Source: RGIG8597 sp050872545 (GTDB lineage Bacteria; Spirochaetota; GWE2-31-10). Taken from it: a stretch of 64,000 nt of DNA. The position numbers and the translations under genes are program-made. Below the pieces are notes generated by a model. That model ran no database searches and was not told the DNA's origin. It saw only the letters and a list, made by a program, of their open reading frames with translations. The stretch covers positions 34,221 to 98,220 of the forward strand of contig JBNMHA010000001.1 of assembly GCA_050872545.1 (NCBI GenBank), written 5' to 3'. Shown one piece after another: positions 1 to 8,579 of this stretch; the first letter of the stretch is position 1, and each line of letters begins with the position of its first letter.

Positions 1-49
1 ACACCGACATAGCAGATTCTACGAATGGATTGATATACTCAACTCTCAT
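1..49 (-). CDS. cheX: CheX chemotaxis phosphatase, N-terminal fragment (runs off the window)
   Basis: Only the first 16 codons lie in the window. From the ATG at 49 the peptide reads MRVEYINPFVESAMSV, which matches the usual opening of CheX, the phosphatase that removes phosphate from CheY-P in spirochaetes. A strong Shine-Dalgarno (GGGGAG, about 57-62) precedes the ATG. It sits 21 bases downstream of the CheW/CheR-like gene in the same direction, as in known Treponema che operons (cheA-cheW-cheX-cheY). The call rests on a short peptide plus gene order. Confidence 0.75.
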   Translation of the reverse strand, partial: MRVEYINPFVESAMSV

Positions 50-70
50 TTTGTTTTCTCCCCATAAAAT

Positions 71-1396
71 TTATTTTTTTATAAGAACAGAAAAATCCTG
101 TCCTTCCATTCTGATAAAAGCATCAGAAGCAACTACTTCTGAATCTCCAACAATTAGAATTCCATTAGGAACCAGATGTTCCGCCACATCTTTTATGAAC
201 TGAGCATATTCAGCTTCTTTCATAAACAGAGACAAATCACGTGCAACAATAATCTGGAACTTTCTGTCATCAGTAGACAAATTTTTTGCATCATGGAATT
301 CAAAATAGATCTGATCATTTATTTCTTTTTTTACTTTGTATTGATTTCCGCCGGCATCGATAAAGTTCTTATTGATTTCCATCCAGCTAGGAATTTCACT
401 GCTGTCAACTTCTATTCCTGATGCATTACTGATTGCCGCTAAATTGCTGTCCGTTGCAACCAACTGAACATTAGAAAAAGTATTCTGCAAAATAAAATAC
501 AGCGAAAATGTTTCATATCCGTTTCCGCAGCCAATATCCATTCCCTTTATTTCAGATGAAGCAATTTTTTTCAACAAAGGACAAATTTCATTTTTAAAAG
601 AATTATATTGCTTTTCATTCCAGAAACTTTCCGTATTTGCAGAATAGAATTCTTTAACTATTTTATCCGCATCATCTTTTGTCAGTTTAGGCATGTCTTT
701 TACATTATTTTCTTTCACATAAACAGAGTAAAGTTCTCTGAATTTATTTTTATTTGCAGAATGAATATGTACACCGCCGAGTTCTTCGACTTGATTGGAA
801 AAATATACAAAAACTTCTTCTGCCAAATCAGATTCCTGCGCCAATATTTCCTTTTTAGCTTTTTCTTTATCTCCAAAAATAGCTTCTGTATCCAAAATAA
901 CGTACAATCTTTTTTCTATATCAATAATTCCGGAAATATATTCTTCGTTAATACTGCCTAACAATGAACTTGGCGGCTGTATATTGCTCTTTTGAATAGG
1001 AAAAACTTGCATAATTTCTTCAACAATTACACCAATCAGTAAATTTCCTACTTTTAAAATAATAACAGATTCGCCTTCTTCGGGAACATCGTGCTCAACA
1101 TTAAGATGAAATAATTTAGAAAGTTCTATAATCGGGATAATCTCTCCACGCAGGTTAAACACTCCACGTACAAAATCCAAAGCGTTCGGAATCGGAGTAA
1201 ACTTCTTTTCACATAAAATTTCTTTAACCATCATAATGTCAATTCCGTAAAACTGATTGCCTATTCGGAAAGACACTATTTTGGAATCATACTCAATCAT
1301 TTGTTTGTTATCTCGTTCCTGAATAGAAAGTGAACTATTAATTTTCTGCTGATTTTGCATTAAATACTTAAAATCCATACCTTTAATTTCGCTCAT
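71..1396 (-). CDS. CheW coupling protein fused to a CheR-like methyltransferase domain
   Basis: This 441-residue protein has two domains. Residues about 38-175 form a CheW domain, including the motif RGVFNLRGEIIPIIELSKLF, which couples receptors to CheA. Residues about 195-441 resemble the CheR methyltransferase, with a SAM-binding loop MDIGCGNGYETF near 286 and a CheR-like segment NTESFWNEKQYNSF near 254. Ordinary CheW is about 150-170 residues, so the fusion is clear. Treponemes are known to carry such CheW-CheRlike proteins as structural parts of the receptor array. Whether the methyltransferase half is active cannot be told from sequence. It lies 3 bases downstream of cheA and 21 bases upstream of cheX, so all three are probably co-transcribed. 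Confidence 0.9.
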   Translation of the reverse strand: MSEIKGMDFKYLMQNQQKINSSLSIQERDNKQMIEYDSKIVSFRIGNQFYGIDIMMVKEILCEKKFTPIPNALDFVRGVFNLRGEIIPIIELSKLFHLNVEHDVPEEGESVIILKVGNLLIGVIVEEIMQVFPIQKSNIQPPSSLLGSINEEYISGIIDIEKRLYVILDTEAIFGDKEKAKKEILAQESDLAEEVFVYFSNQVEELGGVHIHSANKNKFRELYSVYVKENNVKDMPKLTKDDADKIVKEFYSANTESFWNEKQYNSFKNEICPLLKKIASSEIKGMDIGCGNGYETFSLYFILQNTFSNVQLVATDSNLAAISNASGIEVDSSEIPSWMEINKNFIDAGGNQYKVKKEINDQIYFEFHDAKNLSTDDRKFQIIVARDLSLFMKEAEYAQFIKDVAEHLVPNGILIVGDSEVVASDAFIRMEGQDFSVLIKK

Positions 1397-1399
1397 AGT

Positions 1400-3784
1400 T
1401 TAATCCTTTCTGTTATTCTTTCGATTTTGTTGATTTTCCTGTTCTTGTTTCATTCCTAACTCAATAATCTGAGACACATCAAGAATCAAACTAACGGTTC
1501 CGTCACCAAGAACAGTTGCACCTGCAATTCCCGGAGTTGTAGTATATTTGTCTTTCAGCGGTTTGATTACAATATCTTCTTCCCCAATTAAAGAATCAAC
1601 AAGCAGTCCCATTTTCTTATCATTTATTCCGACAATTACAACAAAATAAGATTCCAGTTCTTCAGATTTCTTCAAGTTGAACAAACGGCTCAACCTTAGC
1701 AATGAAAGAACTTCATTTCTTACATTAATAACTTCATAATTGTCGATTGACTTAATATCTTTCGGACTGATTCTGATACTTTCAATTACGGAAGATATTG
1801 GCAGTACATATATTTCAGATTGAACTCTTACCATCAAACCTTGAATAATCGCTAAAGTAAGTGGCAGTTTAATGATAAAAGTTGTTCCTTTGCCATGCAC
1901 TGATGTAATACGAACAGTTCCGCTCATCTTTTCAATATTTTTCTTTACAACATCAAGCCCAACTCCACGACCGGAAACAGACGTTATTTTTTCAGCCGTA
2001 GAAAATCCCGGTTCAAAAAGCAACGCAAACATGTCCTGTTCGCTCAACTGCTTATCAGGTGAAATAATTTTCTTTTCAATTGCTTTTTTTCTGACTCCCT
2101 CAGCGTCAATTCCACGTCCATCATCTGAAATATAGATTGAAATTAAGTTTCCTTCATTAGCAGCTTTTAATTTTACTGTTCCCGGAACACTTTTTCCTGC
2201 GGCAATACGTTCTTCCGGTGTTTCCATACCGTGATCTACCGCATTTCTTATCATGTGAATTAACGGATCTGATAAATCATCAAGCATAGCTTTATCAACT
2301 TCTGTTTCTTCACCTTCCATTACCAGATTTATTTCTTTATGCAAATCTCTCGACAAGTCTCTTACTAAACGAGGGAAACGGCTGAAAACCTGCTTAATTT
2401 GAATCATTCTTACGCGCATAACACCTTCACGCAAATCAGAAGATATTCTATCTAAGTTCTGAGATGTCGAACGGAATTTTTCTACTACATCTTTATAATC
2501 ATTTAAAAATGAATCAAATTGTCCTGCAAATCCAGCAATATCTTTCTGATACTCGTTTTTCAGTCCATCTGCATTGTTGCCCGCAGAATTATGAGCCAGC
2601 AATCCAGCAAAATGTTTATTTTTATCCTTAAAAGAATTCATTAATGTAGAAAAGTTATCAATGCTTTCATAATACTTAATAGCCAGCTGATTAAATGTCG
2701 CTTTATTAATAACTATTTCTGATACCAAATTAAGAAGTTCGTCGATTCGGGATGAATCTACACGAAGTACAGAAGATGTAAGATTTTTAGCGTCTTTTAC
2801 AGCCGGAGTCGGAGCTTTCTTTTTTATTTCCTCTTGACTCTTCTTTACTTCTTTAGCTGCTTCCGCAACTTGAGGCGGCGGAGCTTTTTCGATATAAGCA
2901 CTTAACGTTTCTTTTACGTCATTTTTCTTAGGTAAAGCAGTCGGTTTTGCTGCCGGTTCTTCTGATTCGGAATCAGAAGGCGTAAAAGGCACAACCGTAA
3001 TTTTTTTAGTCATATCCGGCAAATCAATAACTTCTTGCAATTTTTCCTTAGATTCAGAAGAAGCAACAATATAAACTACTGTCTGGTAGAAATCATCAGA
3101 ATATAAAGAATCAAAATCCGGCACTGTCTTCAAAACTGTACCAACATCACGCAACGATGTAAAAACCTGAATTCCCCCAACAGTTCGCATTGGGTTATCT
3201 TCATTAAAGTCTACCGTTACCTGCCACATCGGTAAATGTTCTGTATTTGCCTGCTTGATTTCTATCAAATCATATTCGCCAAACTCGTAAATGCCGTCAT
3301 TTTGAGCAGGCTCTTCTTTTTTTTCAGCAACCGGCTCTTTCTTTTTTTCCGGTTCAGCTTTTTTTGCCGGTTTTGAAGCAGAATCACCGCCGACAGAATG
3401 TTCAGCAATCTTTTTCAATTCATTCAATGTATCATCAATATTTTCAGAATAAACGTTTCCTTGAGCTCTTGCTGCAACCATCTCTTTTATTATATCAAGT
3501 GCACGCAGCAGAATATCTACAATCTCGGATGAAACTTTTACCGCTCCGTTTCTGATTTCATCCATTGCATCTTCCATTGTATGCGTAAAATGGCTTATTT
3601 CCAAAAACTGAACTGTCGCCGATCCACCTTTTAAAGTATGTGCCGCTCGGAACAAAGCATCAATCGCTTCTGTATCCGATGTATTGCTTTCGAGAACAAG
3701 CAAACTTTGTTCTATTCCGTCAATTAAATCATACGCTTCTTCAAACCATTCTTTTAAAAGCTCTTCATCAATAAAATCACTCAT
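1400..3784 (-). CDS. cheA: Chemotaxis histidine kinase CheA
   Basis: Cytoplasmic kinase of the chemoreceptor array, which phosphorylates CheY. Domains in order: HPt (residues 1-105, phosphorylated histidine H49 in AAHTLKGGS); Lys/Glu/Pro-rich linker; a regulatory P2-like region about 170-280; a second linker; dimerisation domain from about 345; HATPase core with N-box LIHMIRNAVDHG and G-box DDGRGID; C-terminal CheW-like domain about 645-785. At 794 residues it is longer than many CheA proteins. The dimerisation domain holds extra helical sequence between VINKATFNQL and MRVRMIQI. The Shine-Dalgarno AAGGGG is 5 bases before the ATG. It is the first gene of the operon, divergent from the XPB helicase gene. 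Confidence 0.96.
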   Translation of the reverse strand: MSDFIDEELLKEWFEEAYDLIDGIEQSLLVLESNTSDTEAIDALFRAAHTLKGGSATVQFLEISHFTHTMEDAMDEIRNGAVKVSSEIVDILLRALDIIKEMVAARAQGNVYSENIDDTLNELKKIAEHSVGGDSASKPAKKAEPEKKKEPVAEKKEEPAQNDGIYEFGEYDLIEIKQANTEHLPMWQVTVDFNEDNPMRTVGGIQVFTSLRDVGTVLKTVPDFDSLYSDDFYQTVVYIVASSESKEKLQEVIDLPDMTKKITVVPFTPSDSESEEPAAKPTALPKKNDVKETLSAYIEKAPPPQVAEAAKEVKKSQEEIKKKAPTPAVKDAKNLTSSVLRVDSSRIDELLNLVSEIVINKATFNQLAIKYYESIDNFSTLMNSFKDKNKHFAGLLAHNSAGNNADGLKNEYQKDIAGFAGQFDSFLNDYKDVVEKFRSTSQNLDRISSDLREGVMRVRMIQIKQVFSRFPRLVRDLSRDLHKEINLVMEGEETEVDKAMLDDLSDPLIHMIRNAVDHGMETPEERIAAGKSVPGTVKLKAANEGNLISIYISDDGRGIDAEGVRKKAIEKKIISPDKQLSEQDMFALLFEPGFSTAEKITSVSGRGVGLDVVKKNIEKMSGTVRITSVHGKGTTFIIKLPLTLAIIQGLMVRVQSEIYVLPISSVIESIRISPKDIKSIDNYEVINVRNEVLSLLRLSRLFNLKKSEELESYFVVIVGINDKKMGLLVDSLIGEEDIVIKPLKDKYTTTPGIAGATVLGDGTVSLILDVSQIIELGMKQEQENQQNRKNNRKD

Positions 3785-3937
3785 AAAAACCCCTTACGAA
3801 CACCGATGATACGAATAAATTAATATAATGTACTACATTTTTTTAGGAATGTAGCAAAATAATTGGTTTTCACAATAAAGATTGCATTTTACTCTTTCCT
3901 TTTTAAAAAGTAAAGTTTTACTTAAAATCAAGTTTAC

Positions 3938-3966
3938 TTGTAAAACATTCGGAAAACAGATATAAT
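3938..3966 (+). promoter_or_regulatory. Predicted sigma-70-type promoter for the XPB operon
   Basis: A -35 box TTGTAA (3938-3943) and a -10 box TATAAT (3961-3966) are separated by 17 bases. Transcription would start near 3973, giving a 5' leader of about 70 bases before the helicase Shine-Dalgarno at 4032. The rest of the 3785-4031 intergenic stretch is AT-rich. It must also hold the divergent cheA promoter, which I cannot place with confidence. Confidence 0.5.
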
Positions 3967-4031
3967 TACGAGTTATATATTATAAATTACGCTAATCAGC
4001 ACAACTCAAACAGTTGTCAATTCATAATTCC

Positions 4032-4039
4032 AGAGGAGG
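4032..4039 (+). promoter_or_regulatory. Strong ribosome binding site that points to a non-ATG start of XPB
   Basis: AGAGGAGG here is a near-perfect Shine-Dalgarno, but no ATG, GTG or TTG follows at normal distance. In the helicase frame the next codons are CGT ATT ATA AAT CCG TCT AAC CCA TTA ATT GTG. ATA at 4046 is 6 bases from the site, ATT at 4043 is 3 bases, and the first conventional start, GTG at 4070, is 30 bases away. Confidence 0.6.
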
Positions 4040-4069
4040 CGTATTATAAATCCGTCTAACCCATTAATT

Positions 4070-5722
4070 GTGCAAAGCGATAACTCACTGCTTCTTGAAG
4101 TTTATAACCCAAATTTTGAAATAGTACGAAACGAACTTTCAAAATTTGCTGAATTAGTAAAATCTCCGGAACATATTCATACATATTTAATAAGTTCTAT
4201 AAGTATTTGGAACGCATCTGCCAGCGGTGTCGCATTGGAAGAAATCATTTCTACAATAGAAAACTACTCAAAGTTCGATGTTCCGCAAAACGTTATCGAA
4301 AACATAAAAACAATCTACCAGCGTTTTGGGAAAATAGAATTAATCAAAGGTCAAAGCGACGACGAACTGCTTCTTAACGTGAAAGAAAAAAATATTGAAT
4401 TGGAAATTTTAGCCAATCCCAAATTAAAAAAATATTTGCAAATGAAAGATGAGTCGGGCAAATATAAAATCAGTCTTGAAGTGCGCGGTGATTTAAAAGT
4501 CGATTTCTTCAATTATAATCTTCCAATAAATGATATTGCCGGTTATACACCGGGCAAATTTCTTGATATAAATCTGCGAGAAACTACATTAGAAAACAAA
4601 CCTTTTGCGCCAAGGGAATACCAAAAATTGGCTTCCGAATCTTTTTATCAAGCTGGAACAAATTTAGGAGGACACGGAACTATCGTTCTGCCGTGCGGCT
4701 CGGGTAAAACAATAATCGGAATCGATATATTAGCCAAAGTAAAAATGTGTACTCTTATTTTAGCCACAAGCGTTGCGTCTGTTCACCAGTGGATCAGAGA
4801 AATTCTCGATAAAACAACAATTACACCGGATCAAATAGGCGAATACACCGGAGATAAAAAAGAAATTAAGCCAATTACGGTAACTACCTATCAAATGCTG
4901 ATTTACAGGAAAAAACAGACAGATGAGTTTCCGCATTTCGGTATTTTCCAAGCGCAAGACTGGGGATTAATTATTTATGATGAAGTTCATCTGCTGCCGG
5001 CTCCGGTATTTAAAGTTACATCCGGAATTCAAAGCAAACGCCGTTTAGGACTTACCGCAACTTTAGTTCGTGAAGACGGTCATGAAAAAGATGTATTCTG
5101 CTTAATAGGTCCAAAGCGTTTTGATACACCTTGGAAAGTTCTTGAAAAACAAGGGTGGATTTCCGAAGCATTGTGTCACGAAATAAAACTTCCTCTGCCT
5201 GAGGATGAAATGATTGACTATCTTACTGCCGACCAAAAGTCAAAATTTGCACAATCATCCCAAAATCCGTACAAAATTGACGCTGTAAAAGATATTTTGC
5301 TGAAACATCAAAATCAGCAGGTTTTGATAATCGGTCAGTATATAGACCAATTAAAAACCATTGCAGAAGCACTAAATGTTCCGCTGATAACAGGGAAAAC
5401 TCCAAATGCAGAACGTGAAGATTTATATGCAAAATTTCGTACAAAAGAAATTCGAATTTTGGTTGTAAGCAAAATTGCTAATTTTTCAATAGATCTGCCG
5501 GATGCAAGCGTTTTGCTGCAAATCAGCGGAACATACGGCTCACGTCAAGAAGAAGCACAGCGGCTAGGCAGAATACTTCGCCCAAAAGAAGAAAACATAT
5601 CGTACTTTTACACATTTACAACAAAAGATTCACTGGAAGAAGACTACGCGCACAAACGCCAGAGATTTCTTACAGAGCAGGGATATTCTTACCAAATTGA
5701 TTATTGGGAACCAAGGAAGTAA
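4070..5722 (+). CDS. XPB/Rad25-family DNA helicase (true start probably upstream at 4043 or 4046)
   Basis: Superfamily 2 ATP-dependent 3'-5' DNA helicase related to eukaryotic XPB/ERCC3. Counting from the GTG at 4070: an N-terminal damage-recognition-like region, then Walker A LPCGSGKTI near 206, the DEVH box IIYDEVHLLP near 301, an RED motif in TLVREDGHEKD near 333, and motif VI EEAQRLGRILRPK near the end. Mycobacterial XPB begins with a conserved PLIVQSD segment. Here the codons for NPLI lie upstream of the GTG in the same frame, so the protein is probably 8-9 residues longer and starts at ATT 4043 or ATA 4046. The coordinates given use the first conventional start. The next gene begins 4 bases after the stop, so the two are translationally close. 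A role in DNA repair is inferred from family. Confidence 0.93.
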   Translation: MQSDNSLLLEVYNPNFEIVRNELSKFAELVKSPEHIHTYLISSISIWNASASGVALEEIISTIENYSKFDVPQNVIENIKTIYQRFGKIELIKGQSDDELLLNVKEKNIELEILANPKLKKYLQMKDESGKYKISLEVRGDLKVDFFNYNLPINDIAGYTPGKFLDINLRETTLENKPFAPREYQKLASESFYQAGTNLGGHGTIVLPCGSGKTIIGIDILAKVKMCTLILATSVASVHQWIREILDKTTITPDQIGEYTGDKKEIKPITVTTYQMLIYRKKQTDEFPHFGIFQAQDWGLIIYDEVHLLPAPVFKVTSGIQSKRRLGLTATLVREDGHEKDVFCLIGPKRFDTPWKVLEKQGWISEALCHEIKLPLPEDEMIDYLTADQKSKFAQSSQNPYKIDAVKDILLKHQNQQVLIIGQYIDQLKTIAEALNVPLITGKTPNAEREDLYAKFRTKEIRILVVSKIANFSIDLPDASVLLQISGTYGSRQEEAQRLGRILRPKEENISYFYTFTTKDSLEEDYAHKRQRFLTEQGYSYQIDYWEPRK

Positions 5723-5726
5723 AAAC

Positions 5727-7202
5727 ATGCCTAACGAATACAAGCTAAATTCTTTGAAAGACGATGAAATTTTAAAATTATACGAGCTTTTTTTCGGTCC
5801 GATTCTTAAACATCAGGAAACGGAATTTTATCTGGAAAGTTTAAAATCATTTTTGAACAAAGATTCTTCGATTGAAAAAATTGTTAATAAACTGAACGCA
5901 CTGGAAATAGAAATAATCAAATTGTTATCACAGTTGGAGCAAGTACCCTCTGCATTTCTGAACGAAAAATTAAGCATTATCTTCGGAGAACATCCATCGC
6001 TTATCGGGAAAATGCTGCAAAACCTTGTTTCAAAAAATTATATCTTTACGCATGATGAAAAATATTTCTTTGTTCCGGAACTGCTTTCCAAACATTACAA
6101 AAGAGAAGGAATAACAGCTGTAAAAGTTGATACAGCAGAACAAATTTACAACAGTGAAAAATTCAGCGACGTAATTAATGTCATTATTTATTTTCTTTCC
6201 AAAGGGTTAAAATTTTCAAAAAGCGGAGGATTATACAAAAAAGATTTTGAAATTCTTTCTACAATCTTTTGTACGTCTTCCGGCTATTTGCGAGACGAAT
6301 ACGATATTATCGGATATTTTTTTTCCACTTCATTTATATATGAAGATGAGCTTCAAACTGAAAAAATTCAAGACTTCTTCAAGTTGTCTCAATTGGAACG
6401 AATGCTTACATTGACAGAAAAAGTTTTCCCATACCTAAAACCTGTAATATCACAAGTTTATGCGGACAAAACAAGTTATAGAATAAACAAAAACGATTTA
6501 AAACTTCTGTTCAAAATATTGCTGCTTGCGTCAGTACTGAATCATGAACCTTACAGAGCCGATTTTGACAGCATTATTGACTTTCTTACAAAAATCGGAC
6601 TTTGCCGCACTGAAAACGACGACATTATTTTCGTATATTACGAATCATCAAATGTTCTTCCTATGGAACTCAAAATTACAAGCAATTTTGCCATATATAC
6701 AAATTCCTGCAATACAGACAGTGATTATTACTTGTGCGCATTGTTCAGCGAATTTATTAAATACGACAAAATTACAGAACTGGAAATCAATGACCGCTCT
6801 ATCTGCCGGGCAATACAAAACGGCTATACATTTGAACAATTTGAAGATTTCATTCTGCAGCACAGCATTAATTTGGGCTCAAATGTAAGTACAACGATAA
6901 AAGAATGGTTCTCGCGTCATAATTCATTCTTTTACGTAGAAGGCACAGTTTTCTTTGCCGAATCGCTTGAAAAAGGCAAAACTATAACACGCTTGATAGA
7001 AAGCGGAACAATAAAAGCATTTCCGGTAAAAAAAGATTCAGTGTTTTTGATTCCGGATGAAGAAAAAGAGCTGTTTTTCTCGTTTATGTCACGCTCCAAT
7101 TTTACATTCTTTGAAAAAAAACCGCATAAAACTCCGGATAAGGAAATACAAACCGAAGAACCGATCGAATATAAGACTTTTCTTACTTTTAACAACAACT
7201 GA
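5727..7202 (+). CDS. Helicase-associated protein paired with XPB
   Basis: A 491-residue protein starting at ATG 5727, 4 bases after the XPB stop, with Shine-Dalgarno AAGGAAG (5713-5719). A TTG at 5697 would overlap XPB and has no better ribosome site. There are no helicase motifs. The C-terminal part (YVEGTVFFAESLEKGKTI, then VFLIPDEEKELFF) resembles the helicase-associated C-terminal domain of proteins encoded beside XPB in actinobacteria and other treponemes. The N-terminal two thirds is mostly helical with no motif I know. Tight coupling to XPB suggests a partner or loader of that helicase; this is inference from context. Confidence 0.75.
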   Translation: MPNEYKLNSLKDDEILKLYELFFGPILKHQETEFYLESLKSFLNKDSSIEKIVNKLNALEIEIIKLLSQLEQVPSAFLNEKLSIIFGEHPSLIGKMLQNLVSKNYIFTHDEKYFFVPELLSKHYKREGITAVKVDTAEQIYNSEKFSDVINVIIYFLSKGLKFSKSGGLYKKDFEILSTIFCTSSGYLRDEYDIIGYFFSTSFIYEDELQTEKIQDFFKLSQLERMLTLTEKVFPYLKPVISQVYADKTSYRINKNDLKLLFKILLLASVLNHEPYRADFDSIIDFLTKIGLCRTENDDIIFVYYESSNVLPMELKITSNFAIYTNSCNTDSDYYLCALFSEFIKYDKITELEINDRSICRAIQNGYTFEQFEDFILQHSINLGSNVSTTIKEWFSRHNSFFYVEGTVFFAESLEKGKTITRLIESGTIKAFPVKKDSVFLIPDEEKELFFSFMSRSNFTFFEKKPHKTPDKEIQTEEPIEYKTFLTFNNN

Positions 7203-7253
7203 AAGAAAAAAATAATATAATTTCGTAATCATAATTTTATTTAGGAGGAATCT

Positions 7254-8579
7254 ATGGCTATAAAAAATTTCGTTTTAGATACAAACGTTATTCTCCATGA
7301 TGCAAACTGCATAATGAATTTTGCAGAAAACAACATCATCATTCCTATGGCGGTACTTGAAGAAGTCGATAAATTCAAAAAAGGCGATGAACAAAAAAAC
7401 TTTCAAGCACGCTATTTCATCAGAAAACTGGATTCAATTTATACCGATTCAATTGATTTCAAAACCGGAGCAAAACTCGGTGAAGGCAAAGGAACACTGC
7501 GTATAATTGCAGGTGACGACAATTCTCCGGAAGTAAAAAAATTATTTATGGCTGATTTTGCCGACCACAGGATTTTAACGGTTGCCTACAATATGAAGTA
7601 CCGTGATAATCTTGAAAATGTAGTCCTTGTCACAAAAGACATAAATCTGCGAATGAAAGCCAAAGCTCTTAATATAAAAGCAGAAGACTACACAAGCGGC
7701 ACTGTAAGAGATGTCGACACGCTTTATACTGGAAAATGTGAAATTGAAGATAATTCCGGAGAAATCAGCAACAAAATTTTTGACAGCGGCATAAATATAA
7801 AAGAATTTGAGAAAATAACCGGCAAAAATCTTACCTTTAACCAATATGTCATTATTAAAAGTAACAACAATTCGATTCTTGCACGATATGACGCAGCTTC
7901 CGGCAAAGTTCGCCCTGTAGAAACAAAAAGTGCCTACGGAATTCGTCCGCGAAATGCAGAACAAACATTTGCAATGGATGCGCTGCTTGATGACAATATC
8001 CCGATTGTAACAATTTCCGGCAAAGCAGGAACAGGAAAAACTCTTCTTGCGCTGGCGTGCGGACTGGAACGACGTTCCGGCTACAAGCAAATATTTGTTT
8101 CGCGTCCTATTATTCCGTTAAGCAATAAGGAAATCGGATTTTTGCCGGGCGATATAAAATCTAAGCTCAATCCATACATGCAGCCACTGTGGGATAACCT
8201 TAAAGTTATAAAAAATCAGTATTCCGAAAAAGCAAAGGAATCACAAAAAATAGAAGATTTAACCGAAACAGGAAAACTTCTTATTGAACCGCTTGCATAC
8301 ATTCGCGGTCGTTCATTAAACAAAATTTACTTCATTGTAGATGAAGCGCAAAACCTTACACCGCATGAAGTAAAAACTATAATCACACGTGTTGGCGAGG
8401 GAACTAAAATTATATTTACCGGCGACCCACACCAGATTGACACGCCGTATTTAGATATTCACTCCAACGGGCTTACATATTTAATTTCACGTTTTACCGG
8501 ACAAAAATTATTTGCTCATTTAACACTTGAAAAAGGCGAACGTTCGGCACTTGCGGAACTGGCAAGCGACCTTCTGTAA
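7254..8579 (+). CDS. PIN-PhoH family protein (RNase-like domain plus ATPase)
   Basis: A 441-residue fusion. Residues about 4-140 form a PIN domain (FVLDTNVILHDANC with the early acidic residues, later DHRILTVAYN), usually a metal-dependent RNase. Residues about 225-435 form a PhoH ATPase with Walker A ISGKAGTGKT near 254, Walker B FIVDEAQN near 360 and FTGDPHQID. PhoH2-type proteins of this architecture are described as RNA helicase/RNases. A clean Shine-Dalgarno TAGGAGGA precedes the ATG by 6 bases. The following flippase gene begins on the base after this stop codon. Confidence 0.93.
   Translation: MAIKNFVLDTNVILHDANCIMNFAENNIIIPMAVLEEVDKFKKGDEQKNFQARYFIRKLDSIYTDSIDFKTGAKLGEGKGTLRIIAGDDNSPEVKKLFMADFADHRILTVAYNMKYRDNLENVVLVTKDINLRMKAKALNIKAEDYTSGTVRDVDTLYTGKCEIEDNSGEISNKIFDSGINIKEFEKITGKNLTFNQYVIIKSNNNSILARYDAASGKVRPVETKSAYGIRPRNAEQTFAMDALLDDNIPIVTISGKAGTGKTLLALACGLERRSGYKQIFVSRPIIPLSNKEIGFLPGDIKSKLNPYMQPLWDNLKVIKNQYSEKAKESQKIEDLTETGKLLIEPLAYIRGRSLNKIYFIVDEAQNLTPHEVKTIITRVGEGTKIIFTGDPHQIDTPYLDIHSNGLTYLISRFTGQKLFAHLTLEKGERSALAELASDLL

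Noticed and set aside
7575..8090. Long open frame on the minus strand inside the PhoH gene
   Set aside because: It lies opposite a well-supported PIN-PhoH gene, has no ribosome site and no recognisable domain; cysteine- and phenylalanine-rich antisense shadow.
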